DNA of 6,869 nucleotides from Sporomusaceae bacterium (GTDB lineage: Bacteria; Bacillota_C; Negativicutes; Sporomusales_B; UBA7701): positions 1 through 6,869 of the forward strand of contig JALHDI010000130.1 of assembly GCA_022839045.1 (NCBI GenBank), in the 5' to 3' direction. The notes under the pieces are model-generated. The model did not search any database, was not told the DNA's origin, and worked only from the letters and a program-made list of their open reading frames with translations. Every line of letters starts with the position of its first letter. The first letter of the stretch is position 1. This document shows, piece by piece, positions 5,710 through 6,869 of the stretch. The translations under genes were made by a program, and so were the position numbers.

Positions 5710-6869
5710 ATGCTGCTGCTCACCGTCGACGAACACAGCCCCGAGCCCATCTATCGGCAGATCATCGCCCAGATCAGGGACAAGATCGCCGGCCGTGTCC
5801 TGCTGCCCGGCGAAAAGCTCCCCTCCACCCGCCGGCTGGCCGACCAGCTCGCCATCCACCGCTCCACCGTCGCCACCGCCTACCAGGAACTCTGGGCCCT
5901 CGGCTTCATCGACCTCAGCCCCGGCTCCTGCCCGCGCGTCCGCGACCGCATGCAGATAGCCACTGCCGCCGACCGCGGCGAAAAAGGCCTCATCGACTGG
6001 CAAGCCGTCGTCTCGCCGGCCAGCGACGCCATCTGGCGGACCTACCGCCGGCTCGACCCGCCCGGACGGGAAAGCTCCCCGGCTCTCATCAACTTCGCCA
6101 GCATGAACATGGACAGCCGCCTCTTCCCTCTCGAAAGCTTCCGCGCCTGCCTCGACCGGGCCGTCAAAAACCACGGCGACACCCTCCTCGGCTACGGCGC
6201 CAGGGCCGGCTTCCGGCCGCTTAGGGAATACATAGCCCGCCGCCTGCAAAGCCACGGCATCTCCGTCACCGCCGACGAAATCCTCATCACCAACGGCTCG
6301 CAGCAGGGCATCGACCTCGTCTTCCGCATGATCGCCGCCCCCGGCAAGACCGTCGCCATCGAATCCCCCACCTACGACTACGTCCTGCCGCTGCTGCGCT
6401 TCTACGGCCTCAGGCCGGTCGAAATCCCTGTCCGCCGGGACGGCATGGACCTCGACGCCCTCGCGGCGGCCATCGCCAAAGAGCGGCCCGTCCTCGTCTA
6501 CACCATGCCCACCTTTCAGAACCCCACCGGCATCAGCACCGGCCAGGCCCACCGCGAACGCCTCCTCTCGCTGTGCGAACAGCACCGCATCCCCATCCTC
6601 GAGGACGGCTTCGAGGAAGAGATGAAATACAGCGGCCGCGTCGTTCTGCCGGTCAAGTCGATGGATAAAGGCCACCTCGTCATCTACTGCGGCACCTTTT
6701 CCAAAGTCCTCTTTCCCGGTGCCCGCATCGGCTGGCTGGCGGCCGAACAAGAATGCGTCGAGCGGCTCGTCGCCATCCACCGCTTCAGCGAACTCGCCCC
6801 CAGCATGATCCTCCAGGCGGCCATCCACGAATTCTGCCAGAGCGGCCACTACGACCGCCACATCGGCAG
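5710..6869 (+). CDS. MocR-type transcriptional regulator (GntR wHTH plus aminotransferase-like domain), C-terminus beyond right edge
   Basis: 386 residues are visible of a family usually 450-500. Residues 10-78 are a GntR winged helix (PIYRQIIAQIRDKI, LPSTRRLADQLAIHRSTV, YQELWALGFI). A linker of about 50 residues leads to a fold-type I aminotransferase domain with GYGARAGFRPLREYI, ITNGSQQGIDL, FQNPTG (Asn271), ILEDGFEEEM (Asp299) and GTFSKVLFPGARIGW, where Lys332 is the expected PLP Schiff-base lysine. Compared with GabR, the tyrosine two residues after the PLP aspartate is Phe301 here; the EDGF form seems normal for one Bacillota subgroup. The ATG at 5710 follows GGAGG by 5 nt. MocR regulators sense amino acids or vitamin B6 through PLP, so control of the upstream amine-oxidation operon is a reasonable inference. 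The gene has its own promoter and may also regulate genes beyond the window. Confidence 0.93.
   Translation, partial: MLLLTVDEHSPEPIYRQIIAQIRDKIAGRVLLPGEKLPSTRRLADQLAIHRSTVATAYQELWALGFIDLSPGSCPRVRDRMQIATAADRGEKGLIDWQAVVSPASDAIWRTYRRLDPPGRESSPALINFASMNMDSRLFPLESFRACLDRAVKNHGDTLLGYGARAGFRPLREYIARRLQSHGISVTADEILITNGSQQGIDLVFRMIAAPGKTVAIESPTYDYVLPLLRFYGLRPVEIPVRRDGMDLDALAAAIAKERPVLVYTMPTFQNPTGISTGQAHRERLLSLCEQHRIPILEDGFEEEMKYSGRVVLPVKSMDKGHLVIYCGTFSKVLFPGARIGWLAAEQECVERLVAIHRFSELAPSMILQAAIHEFCQSGHYDRHIG

Noticed and set aside
5682..6224. 180-codon plus-strand ORF starting at 5682
   Set aside because: Different frame from the MocR protein, with its ATG at the predicted transcription start and no ribosome site. 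The product is Arg/Pro/His-rich shadow sequence.
5680..6861. 393-codon minus-strand open frame opposite the MocR gene
   Set aside because: Same antisense artefact. The plus strand encodes a clear GntR-aminotransferase protein with promoter and ribosome site.

Overview
The window is GC-rich DNA from an anaerobe-like bacterium, most plausibly a high-GC member of the Bacillota (a Negativicutes/Sporomusaceae-type lineage would fit). This is an inference from three things: perfect sigma-A-type TATAAT boxes with strong AGGGGG/GGAGG ribosome sites, a YlaK-type PIN-PhoH protein, and an iron-sulfur flavin dehydrogenase operon followed by a MocR regulator. No taxonomic marker gene is present, so the assignment is tentative.

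Layout. Positions 1-968, minus strand, hold the N-terminal 322 residues of a PIN-PhoH protein (nuclease fold plus P-loop ATPase) that runs off the left edge. It is divergent from a very small plus-strand unit at 1089-1292: an extended -10 promoter, a ribosome site, a 37-codon membrane-like ORF and a perfect 20-bp palindromic terminator. A sigma-A-like -10 at 1425-1430 then precedes a tight five-gene plus-strand operon (1451-5427). The operon encodes a [2Fe-2S] ferredoxin-like subunit, an FAD/Rossmann disulfide-reductase-fold subunit, a 2x[4Fe-4S] plus BFD [2Fe-2S] electron-transfer subunit, a DAO-family FAD catalytic subunit and a small NAD(P)-binding reductase. A structured 3' region (5443-5539) and a strong intrinsic terminator (5571-5603) close the operon. 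A new TTGACG-N17-TATAGT promoter then drives a MocR/GntR-aminotransferase regulator (5710 to the right edge, truncated).

How the genes work together. The first four operon genes match the architecture of the HcnABC / heteromeric D-hydroxyproline dehydrogenase / archaeal dye-linked L-proline dehydrogenase group. In that group a DAO-type subunit oxidises a secondary or cyclic amine to an imine, and the electrons pass through FAD and Fe-S subunits. The fifth gene resembles pyrroline-5-carboxylate-reductase-like imine or hydroxyacid reductases at its N terminus, so oxidation to an imine may be paired with re-reduction or further processing. The adjacent MocR protein has its PLP lysine and is a natural candidate for sensing the amino acid substrate. 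The substrate and electron acceptor cannot be read from sequence alone.
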